The notes beneath the pieces are model-generated. The model did not search any database. It was given only the letters and a program-made list of their open reading frames with translations, and was not told the DNA's origin. Shown one piece after another: positions 46,497 through 55,540 of a stretch of DNA of 64,000 nt. Each line of letters begins with the position of its first letter. Position 1 is the first letter of the stretch. The translations under genes were made by a program, and so were the position numbers. The stretch is from an uncultured Lachnospiraceae bacterium (GTDB taxonomy: Bacteria; Bacillota; Clostridia; Lachnospirales; Lachnospiraceae), in NCBI GenBank assembly GCA_910586555.1, contig CAJUJY010000010.1, positions 20,821 to 84,820 of the forward strand, in the 5' to 3' direction.

Positions 46497-47207
46497 ATGG
46501 GTAATTTAAAACAATTTCTATTTAAATATAAACATGCAATTATAATACTATACATTCCAATATATATGGCATGGTTTATTTTGCTTGAAAAACGTACAGA
46601 TGTAAAATTCATTGAAGTACATTGTATCATAGATGATTTTATACCATTCTGTGAAATATTTATAATCCCATATCTGTTATGGTTTATATATGTGGCCGCA
46701 AGCCTGGTTTTTCTTTTCTTCCAGACAAAATATATAGATGATTTTTACAAATGTGCTGCCATACTTGTTATGGGAATGACCACAAGCCTTATTATATATA
46801 CATTCTTCCCGAACGCACAGAATATGCGTCCAGATTCATTTGAAAGGGAAAATATTTTTACAAATATAATATCTGTGCTTTATGCTGCAGATACAGACAC
46901 AAATGTCTGTCCAAGCATACATGTATATAATTCAATAGCAATACATGCCAGCATAGCAACAAGCCAGTATTTTAAAGATAAAAAATGGATAAAGAACAGT
47001 TCCCTTATACTATGTATATTAATCTGTATGTCAACACTATTTTTAAAGCAACATTCATTTATTGACCTTATATGTGCGGCTGCCTTATATATCTTTTATT
47101 ATAATATTATATACAGGCAGATTCCATTACAATACAATATACATTATAAGGCAGGCAAAGTACGCAGGTTTGCTAAAAGCATAAAACACCACAGGGAATT
47201 ACAATAA
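46497..47207 (+). CDS. PAP2-family phosphatase-like membrane protein
   Basis: A 236-residue integral membrane protein with about six helices. It has PSIHVYNS near 153-160 (the PSxH motif) and a K-x-H-S-x-x-D motif (KQHSFID) near 197-203, both from the PAP2 active site, but the usual first motif (KxxxxxxRP) is reduced to NMRPDS. Such proteins dephosphorylate lipids such as undecaprenyl pyrophosphate. Activity needs testing given the altered motif. Start at 46497 follows GGAGGG. Confidence 0.82.
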   Translation: MGNLKQFLFKYKHAIIILYIPIYMAWFILLEKRTDVKFIEVHCIIDDFIPFCEIFIIPYLLWFIYVAASLVFLFFQTKYIDDFYKCAAILVMGMTTSLIIYTFFPNAQNMRPDSFERENIFTNIISVLYAADTDTNVCPSIHVYNSIAIHASIATSQYFKDKKWIKNSSLILCILICMSTLFLKQHSFIDLICAAALYIFYYNIIYRQIPLQYNIHYKAGKVRRFAKSIKHHRELQ

Positions 47208-47217
47208 AATATAATAG

Positions 47218-47262
47218 AAAATTTCCAGGTATTCCTAAACCAAAGAAATACCTGGAAATTTA
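47218..47262 (+). terminator. Bidirectional terminator
   Basis: AATTTCCAGGTATT (47220-47233) pairs with AATACCTGGAAATT (47247-47260), with flanking A/T runs. It lies between convergent genes (PAP2 and DUF4253). Confidence 0.75.
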
Positions 47263-47323
47263 TATTGCCAAAAATTATTTTATGTATTTTGCAGCTTCAA
47301 ACTATTGTTTATAAACCAGTATT

Positions 47324-48106
47324 TTAATCCCACCAGAAGTACCATACAGAAGAATCAATAAGGCAGTCTGCAACTTCACCTAATGTATAAGTTGCTGTGC
47401 ACTGGTCTACCCTGTCATTTGAAAAAGCATAGTGTTCTTTAGCAAGTTCCCACGCTTCCTCTTCATTAGTTACAGGCCTTTCTACATAAAATTCTATAAC
47501 ATCATGTGTTATAACCGCTGGAAATGCACCATATTTTTTATACCAGTAACGGCAGACTGTTATCATTTCATCTGGTGCCGGGCACTCATTCCAGCCACCT
47601 ATAGGAAACCAGGCTATAACTTTCCACGGCTCATCCACAGGGACTTCAAAAAGTATAGTTTCCTGTATTCCTTCTTCCCTGTATATCTCAAACGCAGATA
47701 ATGAATCAATAGTACCGCCATTATCCATTGTTCCCATAAAATCTTCTAGTTCATCTTCATCTCCATTAAAGATTGCAATATTTGAATTATACCATTCCTG
47801 TAAAAGTTCCTCCCCGTTATCACCAGCAGCATCAATAATAGCCTGCCTCTGTTCCATATTAGTCTTTTTCTTTATTTCTTCTTTATCATTATCATCACAA
47901 TAACTAAACCATTCAGCAAGCATATCATCACATGGCACAAGGACTGGAACAAAACCCTCCTTTTTGCCACGCCCACGTTCTTCATTATAAACCTGGTTTA
48001 CCTCATCTATAGTACATTTTTCACTAAAAACCTTATAATTACAGCCTATTATATCAATAATGCTTTGTATTACTTCACTATAAGGCGCTTCCTTAAATAA
48101 TCCCAT
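47324..48106 (-). CDS. DUF4253 family protein
   Basis: A 260-residue acidic cytoplasmic protein. The second half shows DUF4253 features: VIAWFPIGGWNECP, then WYKKYGAFPAVITHDVIEFYV and a tail AWELAKEHYAFSNDRVDQCT. It is the closing domain of various SUKH/Imm-like proteins, so it may be an immunity or structural component; no toxin is next to it. Start at 48106 has AAGGGGAA. Confidence 0.78.
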   Translation of the reverse strand: MGLFKEAPYSEVIQSIIDIIGCNYKVFSEKCTIDEVNQVYNEERGRGKKEGFVPVLVPCDDMLAEWFSYCDDNDKEEIKKKTNMEQRQAIIDAAGDNGEELLQEWYNSNIAIFNGDEDELEDFMGTMDNGGTIDSLSAFEIYREEGIQETILFEVPVDEPWKVIAWFPIGGWNECPAPDEMITVCRYWYKKYGAFPAVITHDVIEFYVERPVTNEEEAWELAKEHYAFSNDRVDQCTATYTLGEVADCLIDSSVWYFWWD

Positions 48107-48255
48107 CTAATTCCCCTTTCTTGTCCTATAAAAGTTATTAACTGTATTTATACCAGTATTATAACATATAATGCTATAATAGTTAATAACAATTATAGAT
48201 ATTCCAAATAAGTTTTTTAACCAAATTGCAAAAAACTTATTAAAGACAGTATTAA

Positions 48256-48777
48256 TTATTCTGGGTTTTTGCGCCTTTTTCTAGCAGCATCTGTAATATG
48301 CATTATAAAAAATATTATACTTATAACACCTGCTAAAATAAAAAATATTATAAGCTTAATTTTTATCCTTTCCATTATGTATTCTGATTTAGTAGCTGCA
48401 TTTTTTGAAGAATAAATGCTATCCTCTGTATAAAATATATATCTTTCAATCTGCTTTTTAGAAGAAACTGCCTCAATACCAGCAGAAGCTGAATTTTTAC
48501 CATATGCACTTGATGTCTTTAGCCAGAATAACCTTTTAGCACCATTTATTTCAACAGTAAACTGCACATAATTAGTTATTGTCTTAGTAGTCCTGTGCCT
48601 GTTTTGTCTTGTGCCTGTCTTCTGTTTTATATTAACAGGTGTTAAAGTCTTTTTCCCTGCTGCCTTTATTTTTGGATAATCCATTATTTCACGTATATCC
48701 ATAGAAGCAGTAAATATAAAAATTACTGCTATAAATACAAATATTGTAAATATATTGCCTTTATTAATTTTTTTCAT
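48256..48777 (-). CDS. Small two-helix membrane protein of unknown function
   Basis: A 173-residue protein. A membrane helix (about 8-24) is followed by a basic outside region with TTKTITNYVQFTVEINGAKRL (a DUF3592-like strand pattern) and a second helix near 140-165 with a basic tail. The start at 48777 follows GGGGA. I do not recognise it. It stands between DUF4253 and nifU genes. Confidence 0.6.
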   Translation of the reverse strand: MKKINKGNIFTIFVFIAVIFIFTASMDIREIMDYPKIKAAGKKTLTPVNIKQKTGTRQNRHRTTKTITNYVQFTVEINGAKRLFWLKTSSAYGKNSASAGIEAVSSKKQIERYIFYTEDSIYSSKNAATKSEYIMERIKIKLIIFFILAGVISIIFFIMHITDAARKRRKNPE

Positions 48778-48892
48778 ATCATTCCCCATATCATGCTATA
48801 CAAACAATAAAACTAATAAATCCCAGAAAAACCACCCTTCATTTGCTATTAACTATAATATAAAAATATACTAGAAAATGCAACAAATATAA

Positions 48893-49330
48893 TTAATAAA
48901 CCTCTTCTTCTGTAATTTCTGCAATATCTTCTACAGGTTTTTCCAGCCCTTCAATCACAATATTATTCTTTTGTGCATAATCCCATAATGCTGCATGGAT
49001 TGCTTCTTCTGCAAGCAGGGAACAGTGTACTTTAACTGGCGGCAGCCCGTCTAGTGCTTCCATAACAGCTTTATTTGTAACTTTCAGTGCCTCATTGACA
49101 GTTTTTCCTTTAACAAGTTCAGTTGCCATGCTGCTTGTAGCTATTGCTGCACCACAGCCAAATGTTTTAAATTTTACATCTTTTATAACACCCTGTCCGT
49201 CAATATCCAGATACATACGCATAATATCACCACATTTTGCATTTCCCACTGTGCCAACGCCACTTGGATTTTCTATTTCACCAACATTCCTTGGATTATT
49301 AAAATGTTCCATTACTTTTTCACTATACAT
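48893..49330 (-). CDS. nifU: Iron-sulfur cluster scaffold protein NifU/IscU
   Basis: A 145-residue scaffold for Fe-S assembly. Cluster ligands are C33 with D35 (AKCGDIM), C59 (TFGCGAA) and C103 (VHCSLLAEEAI). It lacks the ferredoxin and Nfu domains of full NifU. Start follows AGAGGCATTGTT. It is 57 bases after nifS in the same operon. Confidence 0.95.
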   Translation of the reverse strand: MYSEKVMEHFNNPRNVGEIENPSGVGTVGNAKCGDIMRMYLDIDGQGVIKDVKFKTFGCGAAIATSSMATELVKGKTVNEALKVTNKAVMEALDGLPPVKVHCSLLAEEAIHAALWDYAQKNNIVIEGLEKPVEDIAEITEEEVY

Positions 49331-49387
49331 AACAATGCCTCTTTTCTGGTTAATATTTATTCCACAATAACTCCAGTTTTTCTTATA

Positions 49388-50569
49388 TTATTTATGGTTT
49401 TTTATAAAATCTTCATACAATGGTGACATATTGCGGAGTTTTTCAATAATTTTCTTTAATTCCCTGGCTACAAAACTAATATCCTCCATACTTGTTTCTT
49501 CTGATAATGTAAGCCTTAATGAACCATGTGCAATTTCATGTGGAAGCCCTATGGCAAGCAATACATGTGAAGGATCTAATGAGCCAGAGGTACAGGCTGA
49601 ACCACTAGAAGCACATATTCCAAGCTGGTCTAACAGTATTATCATTGATTCACCTTCAACAAAGCGGAAACAGAAGTTTACATTATTTGGCAGTCTGTCT
49701 GTCCTGTGGCCATTTAATCTTGTATATGGAATTTCTTCTAAAACCCTGTTTACCAGGCAGTTCCTTATATGCGTTACCTTTATATTTCTTTCTTCCATTG
49801 TATCTTTAGCAATCTGTGCTGCCTTTCCAAACCCGGCAATACCTGGTACATTTAAAGTGCCTGCACGCCTGTTTCTTTCCTGTGCCCCGCCATGGATAAA
49901 TGAACTGGTTTTAACGCCTTTACGTATATATAAAATCCCTGTCCCTTTTGGCCCATTAAATTTATGCCCGCTTGCTGAAAGCAAATCTATATTCATTTCA
50001 TCTACATTAATTGGAATATGCCCATATGCCTGCACTGCATCTGTATGGAATAATACTCCGTTTTCATGTGCTATTTTTCCAATTCCAGCAATGGGTTCAA
50101 TAGTGCCAATCTCATTATTAGCAGCCATAACAGATATTAAAACTGTATCAGGGCGGATTGCAGCTTTTAAATCTTCTAGTGATATTTTGCCATCCTTATC
50201 CACATCAAGATAAGTTACTTCACAGCCATGCCCTTCAAGGTATTTGCAAGTATTTAATACAGCATGGTGCTCTATTTTGCTTGTTATAATATGCTTTCCT
50301 TTTGATGAATAAGCTTGTATTGTTTCTTTTAATGCCCAGTTGTCAGATTCACTGCCTCCTGCTGTAAAGTAAATTTCCCCAGGCTTTGCACCTATAAGCC
50401 CTGCTGCCTGTTCCCTTGCTTTATCAACTGCCGCTTTTGCTTTGCCAGCAAAACTGTAAACCGCAGACGGGTTACTGTATATTTCCTTAAAAAATGGCAG
50501 CATCTCATTTAACACTTCTTCATTTATCTTTGTTGTTGCTGCATTATCCAAATAAATAATCTTATCCAT
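49388..50569 (-). CDS. nifS: Cysteine desulfurase NifS
   Basis: A PLP enzyme that supplies sulfur for Fe-S clusters. It has 393 residues, with PLP lysine K203 (ASGHKFNGPKG), catalytic cysteine C326 (SSGSACTSGS) and LDNAATT at the N-terminus. It heads the nifS-nifU operon. A large palindrome lies about 75 bases upstream. No IscR gene was found in the window. Confidence 0.96.
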   Translation of the reverse strand: MDKIIYLDNAATTKINEEVLNEMLPFFKEIYSNPSAVYSFAGKAKAAVDKAREQAAGLIGAKPGEIYFTAGGSESDNWALKETIQAYSSKGKHIITSKIEHHAVLNTCKYLEGHGCEVTYLDVDKDGKISLEDLKAAIRPDTVLISVMAANNEIGTIEPIAGIGKIAHENGVLFHTDAVQAYGHIPINVDEMNIDLLSASGHKFNGPKGTGILYIRKGVKTSSFIHGGAQERNRRAGTLNVPGIAGFGKAAQIAKDTMEERNIKVTHIRNCLVNRVLEEIPYTRLNGHRTDRLPNNVNFCFRFVEGESMIILLDQLGICASSGSACTSGSLDPSHVLLAIGLPHEIAHGSLRLTLSEETSMEDISFVARELKKIIEKLRNMSPLYEDFIKNHK

Positions 50570-50643
50570 TTTCTTATCTTCCTTTTTTATAATTCAAAAA
50601 CAAATTTTAAAAAATTACACTGGCCAGATATAATTACTATCAG

Positions 50644-50695
50644 GTACACCAATAGTTACATATATACATAGTAGTATAATATGTAATTATTGTAC
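50644..50695 (-). promoter_or_regulatory. Large imperfect palindrome upstream of nifS
   Basis: GTACACCAATAGTTACATAT (50644-50663) is inverted as ATATGTAATTATTGTAC (50679-50695), apart from a two-base gap and one mismatch. It lies between nifS and the LuxR gene and could be an operator for a redox or iron regulator. It is also AT-rich enough to hold the promoter. Confidence 0.55.
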
Positions 50696-50723
50696 ACTAA
50701 GCCTTTTCCTTTGTCAATTAGTA

Positions 50724-51431
50724 TTAATGAAAAACATTTCTTATCTGCTCTCTTTTATTTATCCCTAGTTTAGCAAAAATATTTGACATATGTTTCTTCA
50801 CTGTTGTTTCAGAAATAAATAATTCTTCTGCAATTTCAGCATTGCTCATACATTTAAGGACAAGCAGGGCTACTTCTGTTTCCCTTTTTGTAAGGCCTGC
50901 ATCTAAAAGTATCTGCATACAGTCTTCAATATCTTTAATCCTTCTGGCACTGGTTTGTACTTCTTCTGGTTTTTCTTTTTTACTTATAAAACCATCTGTT
51001 ACCCTGTCTGCTGGAGTTTTTCCTGGCACTTCTTCTGCCTGTTCTTGTTTTTCCCCGGTTATTTCCCATGGACTATTTATACTATCCCCTTTATCTTCGT
51101 TATGCAAGGCAGTCCATATACAAAATCCATATAGTAAGGGTCTTGATGCTAATACTGTATCCATATACTGCCCCTTGCTGCCGCTATTATTAAACAATAA
51201 ACTTAAAAATAATATAAGTGCCTGTATAATGCCTGCCCATAAAGCATTTTGCCCTATAAGTTCTTTATCAAACTTTGGGCCTTCATTATCTTTTATTGCT
51301 GGAATATATAAAATAACCATACCAGCAATAACTAAAAACATCTGTTTTAAATCAACCAGTTTTCTTATATCAAATCCTGAAAATACAGCAACTAAAACCA
51401 GATATAACAATACTGATATACATTTCTTCAT
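50724..51431 (-). CDS. LuxR-type regulator with membrane N-terminus
   Basis: A 235-residue protein. Four hydrophobic helices occupy about 5-105, then a charged linker, and a LuxR HTH domain at 170-235 (LTKRETEVALLVLKCMSNAE, IAEELFISETTVKKHMSNIF). I chose the ATG at 51431, five or six bases after GGGGA. Such membrane-bound one-component LuxR proteins occur in anaerobic Firmicutes. It is the partner of the gene just upstream, with which it overlaps at the frame level but not after start choice (37-base gap). Confidence 0.85.
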   Translation of the reverse strand: MKKCISVLLYLVLVAVFSGFDIRKLVDLKQMFLVIAGMVILYIPAIKDNEGPKFDKELIGQNALWAGIIQALILFLSLLFNNSGSKGQYMDTVLASRPLLYGFCIWTALHNEDKGDSINSPWEITGEKQEQAEEVPGKTPADRVTDGFISKKEKPEEVQTSARRIKDIEDCMQILLDAGLTKRETEVALLVLKCMSNAEIAEELFISETTVKKHMSNIFAKLGINKREQIRNVFH

Positions 51432-51468
51432 ATTAATTCCCCATATTGCAGGTATTGCAGCAAACTGC

Positions 51469-51942
51469 CTAATCCTGCATAAAATCTGATATCCGGACTT
51501 CAAGCTTTGACTTTACAGGCAGCAAAAAAAGATATAATATCAAGCCATAAAACATTGTAATTAAAGATGCCGCAGAACCAGCCACCAGGCTGTTTATATC
51601 AGTACCTGTACTAGTTATGCAATTATGGGCATTTATAATAAACCCACAGCATGTTGCCATTGCGCCTGAAGCAAGGCTTGTTTTTCCTGCAAGTTTAACT
51701 GCTTCTTTAGCCCGTTTTAACTGCAATATGCTGTCTGCCTTTTTCCTGCCAATAGTTAATTTAAAAGCATTGTTAAAGTCTTTTAAAAGTCCTGATGCCG
51801 CCAGTATAGGTATAATTATAATAACAAACTGGAGTATGCTTACAGCATCAAAATAACTGATTGCTGAAGCAAGCCCGTTTTCTGTAATTACTGTATTTAA
51901 TAAAACTGCTAAAATAACTCCTATAACCGCTAAAATATACAT
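51469..51942 (-). CDS. MotA/TolQ/ExbB-like membrane protein
   Basis: A 157-residue protein with four predicted helices (about 4-22, 35-55, 90-112 and 130-148). The A-G-x-x-S-L-A-S-G-A-M-A-T stretch and GLILYLFLLPVKSKLE resemble MotA/ExbB proton channels, but the sequence is short. The start has GGAGGGG. It lies directly upstream of the membrane LuxR gene, which suggests a sensory unit. The assignment is moderate. Confidence 0.6.
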   Translation of the reverse strand: MYILAVIGVILAVLLNTVITENGLASAISYFDAVSILQFVIIIIPILAASGLLKDFNNAFKLTIGRKKADSILQLKRAKEAVKLAGKTSLASGAMATCCGFIINAHNCITSTGTDINSLVAGSAASLITMFYGLILYLFLLPVKSKLEVRISDFMQD

Positions 51943-52086
51943 AATAAACCCCTCCTGGCCTATAAAGAAAATCCTGTATAATTATATCACCTTTATTTTT
52001 ATTAATCAATTTTACTATAAGACTGGATAACATAACTTTAATTCCCCAAGTAAAGTTATACTGCCAGAAGGCTGGTTATATCTGTT

Positions 52087-52833
52087 TTATTTTAACTCTC
52101 TTTTTACAAAAATCCATGCAGAAAGAATTAATGTTAATATAAATGTGCCAATTATAACTGCAAGATATGGTCCTGCCAAAAAACCGTCTTCCCGGAGCCT
52201 GTACATTTCAACCTGGTGCAGATATATATATTTTACATAAGGTTCTATAGCAGGTTTTTCATAAAAACGCATGTTCGCTTTAATAACTAATAATATATAT
52301 GTAAAACCTATACCAACAGCAGTTGCCACAGTCCCGCTTTTTAGGGCAACAGCTAAAAAAATAATAACTGAAAATTGTGCAAGAAGACCTGCCAGTGCAT
52401 AAAACAAATCTAATAAAATATAATTAATTCCTTCATTGCCAGGATTTATAGCAGTTCCATCAATTAATACTTTAATAAATGGGACTATTGCAGCCATAAC
52501 TGATAATATAAACATTCCAGCCAGCGATACTATAAACTTTGCAAAAAATACATTTAAACGGGAATTGCCACTTAACAAGGAATTATCATATGTCATTCTT
52601 TTAAACCCACTGCATATAAAAGATGCTGCAAACAAACATCCAAATACCATATTAAAAAATGTTACTTCCTGGCATGCAATAACAAAATAAAACCCAGTTA
52701 CATTCTCATTAACTACATTCAGGAAATTAAATAACACTACCAGACAGCCCGTTATAAATGAACAAAATGCCAGTATTTTAAAACTATAAGATTTAAAAAG
52801 TATAAATATTTCTGTTTTTATTAAATTATACAT
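52087..52833 (-). CDS. ABC transporter permease
   Basis: A 248-residue ABC-2-type permease with six or so helices, ending KRELK. It pairs with the ATPase gene 9 bases upstream. No ligand can be inferred. Confidence 0.85.
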   Translation of the reverse strand: MYNLIKTEIFILFKSYSFKILAFCSFITGCLVVLFNFLNVVNENVTGFYFVIACQEVTFFNMVFGCLFAASFICSGFKRMTYDNSLLSGNSRLNVFFAKFIVSLAGMFILSVMAAIVPFIKVLIDGTAINPGNEGINYILLDLFYALAGLLAQFSVIIFLAVALKSGTVATAVGIGFTYILLVIKANMRFYEKPAIEPYVKYIYLHQVEMYRLREDGFLAGPYLAVIIGTFILTLILSAWIFVKRELK

Positions 52834-52842
52834 ATAATCCCC

Positions 52843-53754
52843 CTATTTATTATTTATTAAAGACATATAGTACCTTTCAAGGCTTGCACCCTCAGCCTTT
52901 ACTTCTTTTACATCTGCATCATTTAAAACAAGTTCTTTTATTACTTCCTTTGTACTGCCTGTAAATCCATACAGGTTTACCCTGTTTTCTGAAACAACTT
53001 CAAGTTCATTTTCTGGAAACATATGTTTTAAAACTGCTGCCACATTTTGTACCCTGCCAGCACGTATAGACAAGTAAGGTTTACATTTTGCTATAAGTTC
53101 ATCTGCACTAATCTGTTCCTGCATTTTTCCCTTGTTTATAAATCCATAACATGTTGCAAGCTGGTCAAGTTCACTTAAAATATGGCTTGAAATTAAAATT
53201 GTAATTCCCTGTTCTTTATTTAACTTCTTTAGAAGTTTTCTAAGCTGCAAAATTCCTTCTGGGTCAAGCCCGTTTACTGGCTCATCTAGCACTAAAAATT
53301 CCGGCCTTCCTATAAGAGCCATTGCAATTCCAAGCCGCTGTTTCATTCCAAGTGAAAAATGGCAGGCTTTTTTAGAACCAGTATCCTCAAGCCCCACACT
53401 TTTTAATGCCTCTTTAATACAGCCTTTATCCTTAATTCCATATTGCAGTCTTATAATTTCAAGGTTATCTTTTGCTGTCATTTTAGTATAAAGTGCCGGC
53501 CCTTCAATTATTGCCCCAATGCGCCTTAACTGTATATGTAATTTTTTAGGGTCTTTTTCACCAAAAAGGCTTATATTTCCACTTGTCTGTACTGCCCTGC
53601 CTGTTAAAATTCGCATAAGCGTTGTTTTACCTGCGCCATTTTTTCCAATAAAACCATAAATACTGCCCCTTTTTATTTCCATATCAAACTGCTTAAGGGC
53701 ATAAGTTTTATATTTTTTTGTAAGCCTCTCTGCTTCAAATATTTTCTCTGCCAT
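52843..53754 (-). CDS. ABC transporter ATP-binding protein
   Basis: A 303-residue ATPase: Walker A GKNGAGKTT, signature LGMKQRLGIAMAL, Walker B FLVLDEPVNGLD. The C-terminal ~80 residues form the domain often seen in bacitracin- and lantibiotic-type exporters. Start at 53754 has AAGGAGAAAG; an ATG at 53775 is less favoured. Divergent from a MarR regulator, with overlapping promoters. Confidence 0.93.
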   Translation of the reverse strand: MAEKIFEAERLTKKYKTYALKQFDMEIKRGSIYGFIGKNGAGKTTLMRILTGRAVQTSGNISLFGEKDPKKLHIQLRRIGAIIEGPALYTKMTAKDNLEIIRLQYGIKDKGCIKEALKSVGLEDTGSKKACHFSLGMKQRLGIAMALIGRPEFLVLDEPVNGLDPEGILQLRKLLKKLNKEQGITILISSHILSELDQLATCYGFINKGKMQEQISADELIAKCKPYLSIRAGRVQNVAAVLKHMFPENELEVVSENRVNLYGFTGSTKEVIKELVLNDADVKEVKAEGASLERYYMSLINNK

Positions 53755-53813
53755 TTCTTTCTCCTTCCTTTCCATAAAGACATATATAAATTTTATACAC
53801 TACTTATATCCTT

Positions 53814-53863
53814 TTTATATTAAAAAAGCTATACTTCACAAGTAGTATTATAAGTAGTAAGAT
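53814..53863. promoter_or_regulatory. Divergent MarR/ABC promoters with a shared palindrome
   Basis: Plus strand: TTCACA (53835-53840) and TAAGAT (53858-53863), 17-base spacer. Minus strand: TTGTGA (53836-53841) and TATAAA (53814-53819), 16-base spacer. TACTTCACAAGTA (53832-53844) is a palindrome (TACTT/AAGTA) over both -35 boxes. Downstream AGTAGTA occurs three times. It is the likely operator of the MarR protein. Confidence 0.6.
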
Positions 53864-53898
53864 AGTAGTAATAATCTTGAAAGGAGGATAATTAAAGA

Positions 53899-54327
53899 TT
53901 GTTATATAATAAACTGTTTCTGGCATTATTAGGGGCTTCATCTGCACATGCTTATGCAAGCAGGATGGAATTTGCAAAGCTTGGGCTTACAGAAGCACAA
54001 CCTAAAATCCTGTACATATTAAACCGTGCAGATGGCATAGTACAAAAAGAACTGGCAGAATTATGTAATATACGCCAGTCAACTTTAACTGTAATTCTGT
54101 CTAAAATGGAAAACCAGAATTATATATATAAGGAAACCTGTTATGTATCTGGTAAAAAACGCGCATATAAAGTCTGCCTGACAGAAAAAGGCAAAGAAAA
54201 AGCAGAACAGCTTGAACATATTATTGAAAAACTGGAAAATAAGGGATTTGAAGGATTTACAGAAGAAGAAAAACAAACTATACTAAAGCTTCTTGAACGT
54301 ATAGAAAAAAACATGCAAAGTTACTAA
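53899..54327 (+). CDS. MarR-family transcriptional regulator
   Basis: A 142-residue winged-helix regulator. The recognition helix lies in QKELAELCNIRQSTLTVILSKME (quoted as QKELAELCNIRQSTLTVIL), and the wing is GKKRAYKVCLTEKGKEKA. It starts with TTG at 53899, behind AAAGGAGGATAATTAAAGA. The 11-base gap is long, so a later start cannot be excluded. It is divergent from the ABC transporter and probably represses it. Confidence 0.88.
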   Translation: MLYNKLFLALLGASSAHAYASRMEFAKLGLTEAQPKILYILNRADGIVQKELAELCNIRQSTLTVILSKMENQNYIYKETCYVSGKKRAYKVCLTEKGKEKAEQLEHIIEKLENKGFEGFTEEEKQTILKLLERIEKNMQSY

Positions 54328-54410
54328 AACTTGACAATTAACAGCCAGGGTGGTATTATAGTTTACTAATTAGTATACTAATTTAATTTAATAAAAAGGA
54401 GAAAATTTAT

Positions 54411-55499
54411 ATGCACAAAAACATTAAAAAAATCTGTATTACCACAATGGGGATTTTACTTGCCACCACAACAATACATGCAGCAGAAAAAGTTAAGTTA
54501 AATAAAACTTCACTAATCCTTGAAGAAGGCAGTTCACAAACCCTTAAAGTAACTGGCAGCAAAAAATCTGTTAAATGGTCATCTTCTAATAAAAAAGTTG
54601 CAATAGTTTCTAAAAAAGGAAAAGTAACTGCCAAAAAATCTGGTAATTGTAAAATAACTGCCAAGACCAGTTCCAAAAAATACATATGCAAAGTAAAAGT
54701 CACAAAGAAACCTGATAGTACTACACCAGCAGAAACAAATGCAGATAAGGAAGATATTATGGTTAAAGAATTAATAATTAAGGAAAATAACAAAGAAATA
54801 TATGGTAAAATTTATTATCCCAAAAAAGAAGGAAAATACCCGGCAGTAATACTAAGCCACGGATATAATGGTGCAAATTCAGATTTTGTAAGAGAGTGTA
54901 CATATTTTGCAGAAAATGGATATGTTGCATATGCCTATGATTTCTGTGGAGGTTCTACAAGATCAAAAAGCAGCGGCAAATCAACAGATATGACTGTATT
55001 TACAGAAAAAGAAGACTTATTAACAGTATTTAACTATATACAGGGTCTTGAAAATGTTGACCCTGGACAGATGTTTTTATTTGGGGGAAGCCAGGGAGGA
55101 TTTGTTACAACACTTGCCGCCGAAGAATTAATAGACAAAACTAAAGGCATGGTATTATATTTTCCTGCACTTAATATTCCTGATGACTGGAGGCGTACTT
55201 ACCCTGCAGAAGATAAAATTCCTGAAACAAATAACTTCTGGGGATTAACACTTGGCAAAGAATTTTTCTTATCAATACATGATTTTTACACATTTGACAA
55301 TATTGGCTCATATCCAAATGATGTACTTATAATATATGGCAATAAGGACAATATTGTTCCATATAGTGCAATGCTTGAAGCAGAGAAAGCATATAACAGT
55401 GCAGAACTTATAGTCCTTGAAAATGAAGGGCATGGTTTTTCACCATCAGGAGGTAAAAAAGCAATGGAAATGGTACTTAATTTCCTGAAAAAACATTAA
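54411..55499 (+). CDS. Exported alpha/beta hydrolase with Ig-like domain
   Basis: A 362-residue secreted enzyme. Residues 1-24 are a signal peptide (TTTIHAAE). Residues 25-100 are a bacterial Ig-like (Big2) module with KKVAIVSKKGKVTAKKSG. A Ser/Thr linker leads to an alpha/beta hydrolase with the oxyanion strand LSHGYNG, nucleophile elbow GGSQGG near 225, Asp in YGNKDNIVP near 313 and His in NEGHGF near 342. This is an esterase or peptidase-like fold; the substrate is unknown. AAAAGGAG precedes the ATG. Confidence 0.88.
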   Translation: MHKNIKKICITTMGILLATTTIHAAEKVKLNKTSLILEEGSSQTLKVTGSKKSVKWSSSNKKVAIVSKKGKVTAKKSGNCKITAKTSSKKYICKVKVTKKPDSTTPAETNADKEDIMVKELIIKENNKEIYGKIYYPKKEGKYPAVILSHGYNGANSDFVRECTYFAENGYVAYAYDFCGGSTRSKSSGKSTDMTVFTEKEDLLTVFNYIQGLENVDPGQMFLFGGSQGGFVTTLAAEELIDKTKGMVLYFPALNIPDDWRRTYPAEDKIPETNNFWGLTLGKEFFLSIHDFYTFDNIGSYPNDVLIIYGNKDNIVPYSAMLEAEKAYNSAELIVLENEGHGFSPSGGKKAMEMVLNFLKKH

Positions 55500-55540
55500 A
55501 CACTTGTCATTTTATGGCATTATTAAAATGGAGATAAGGT

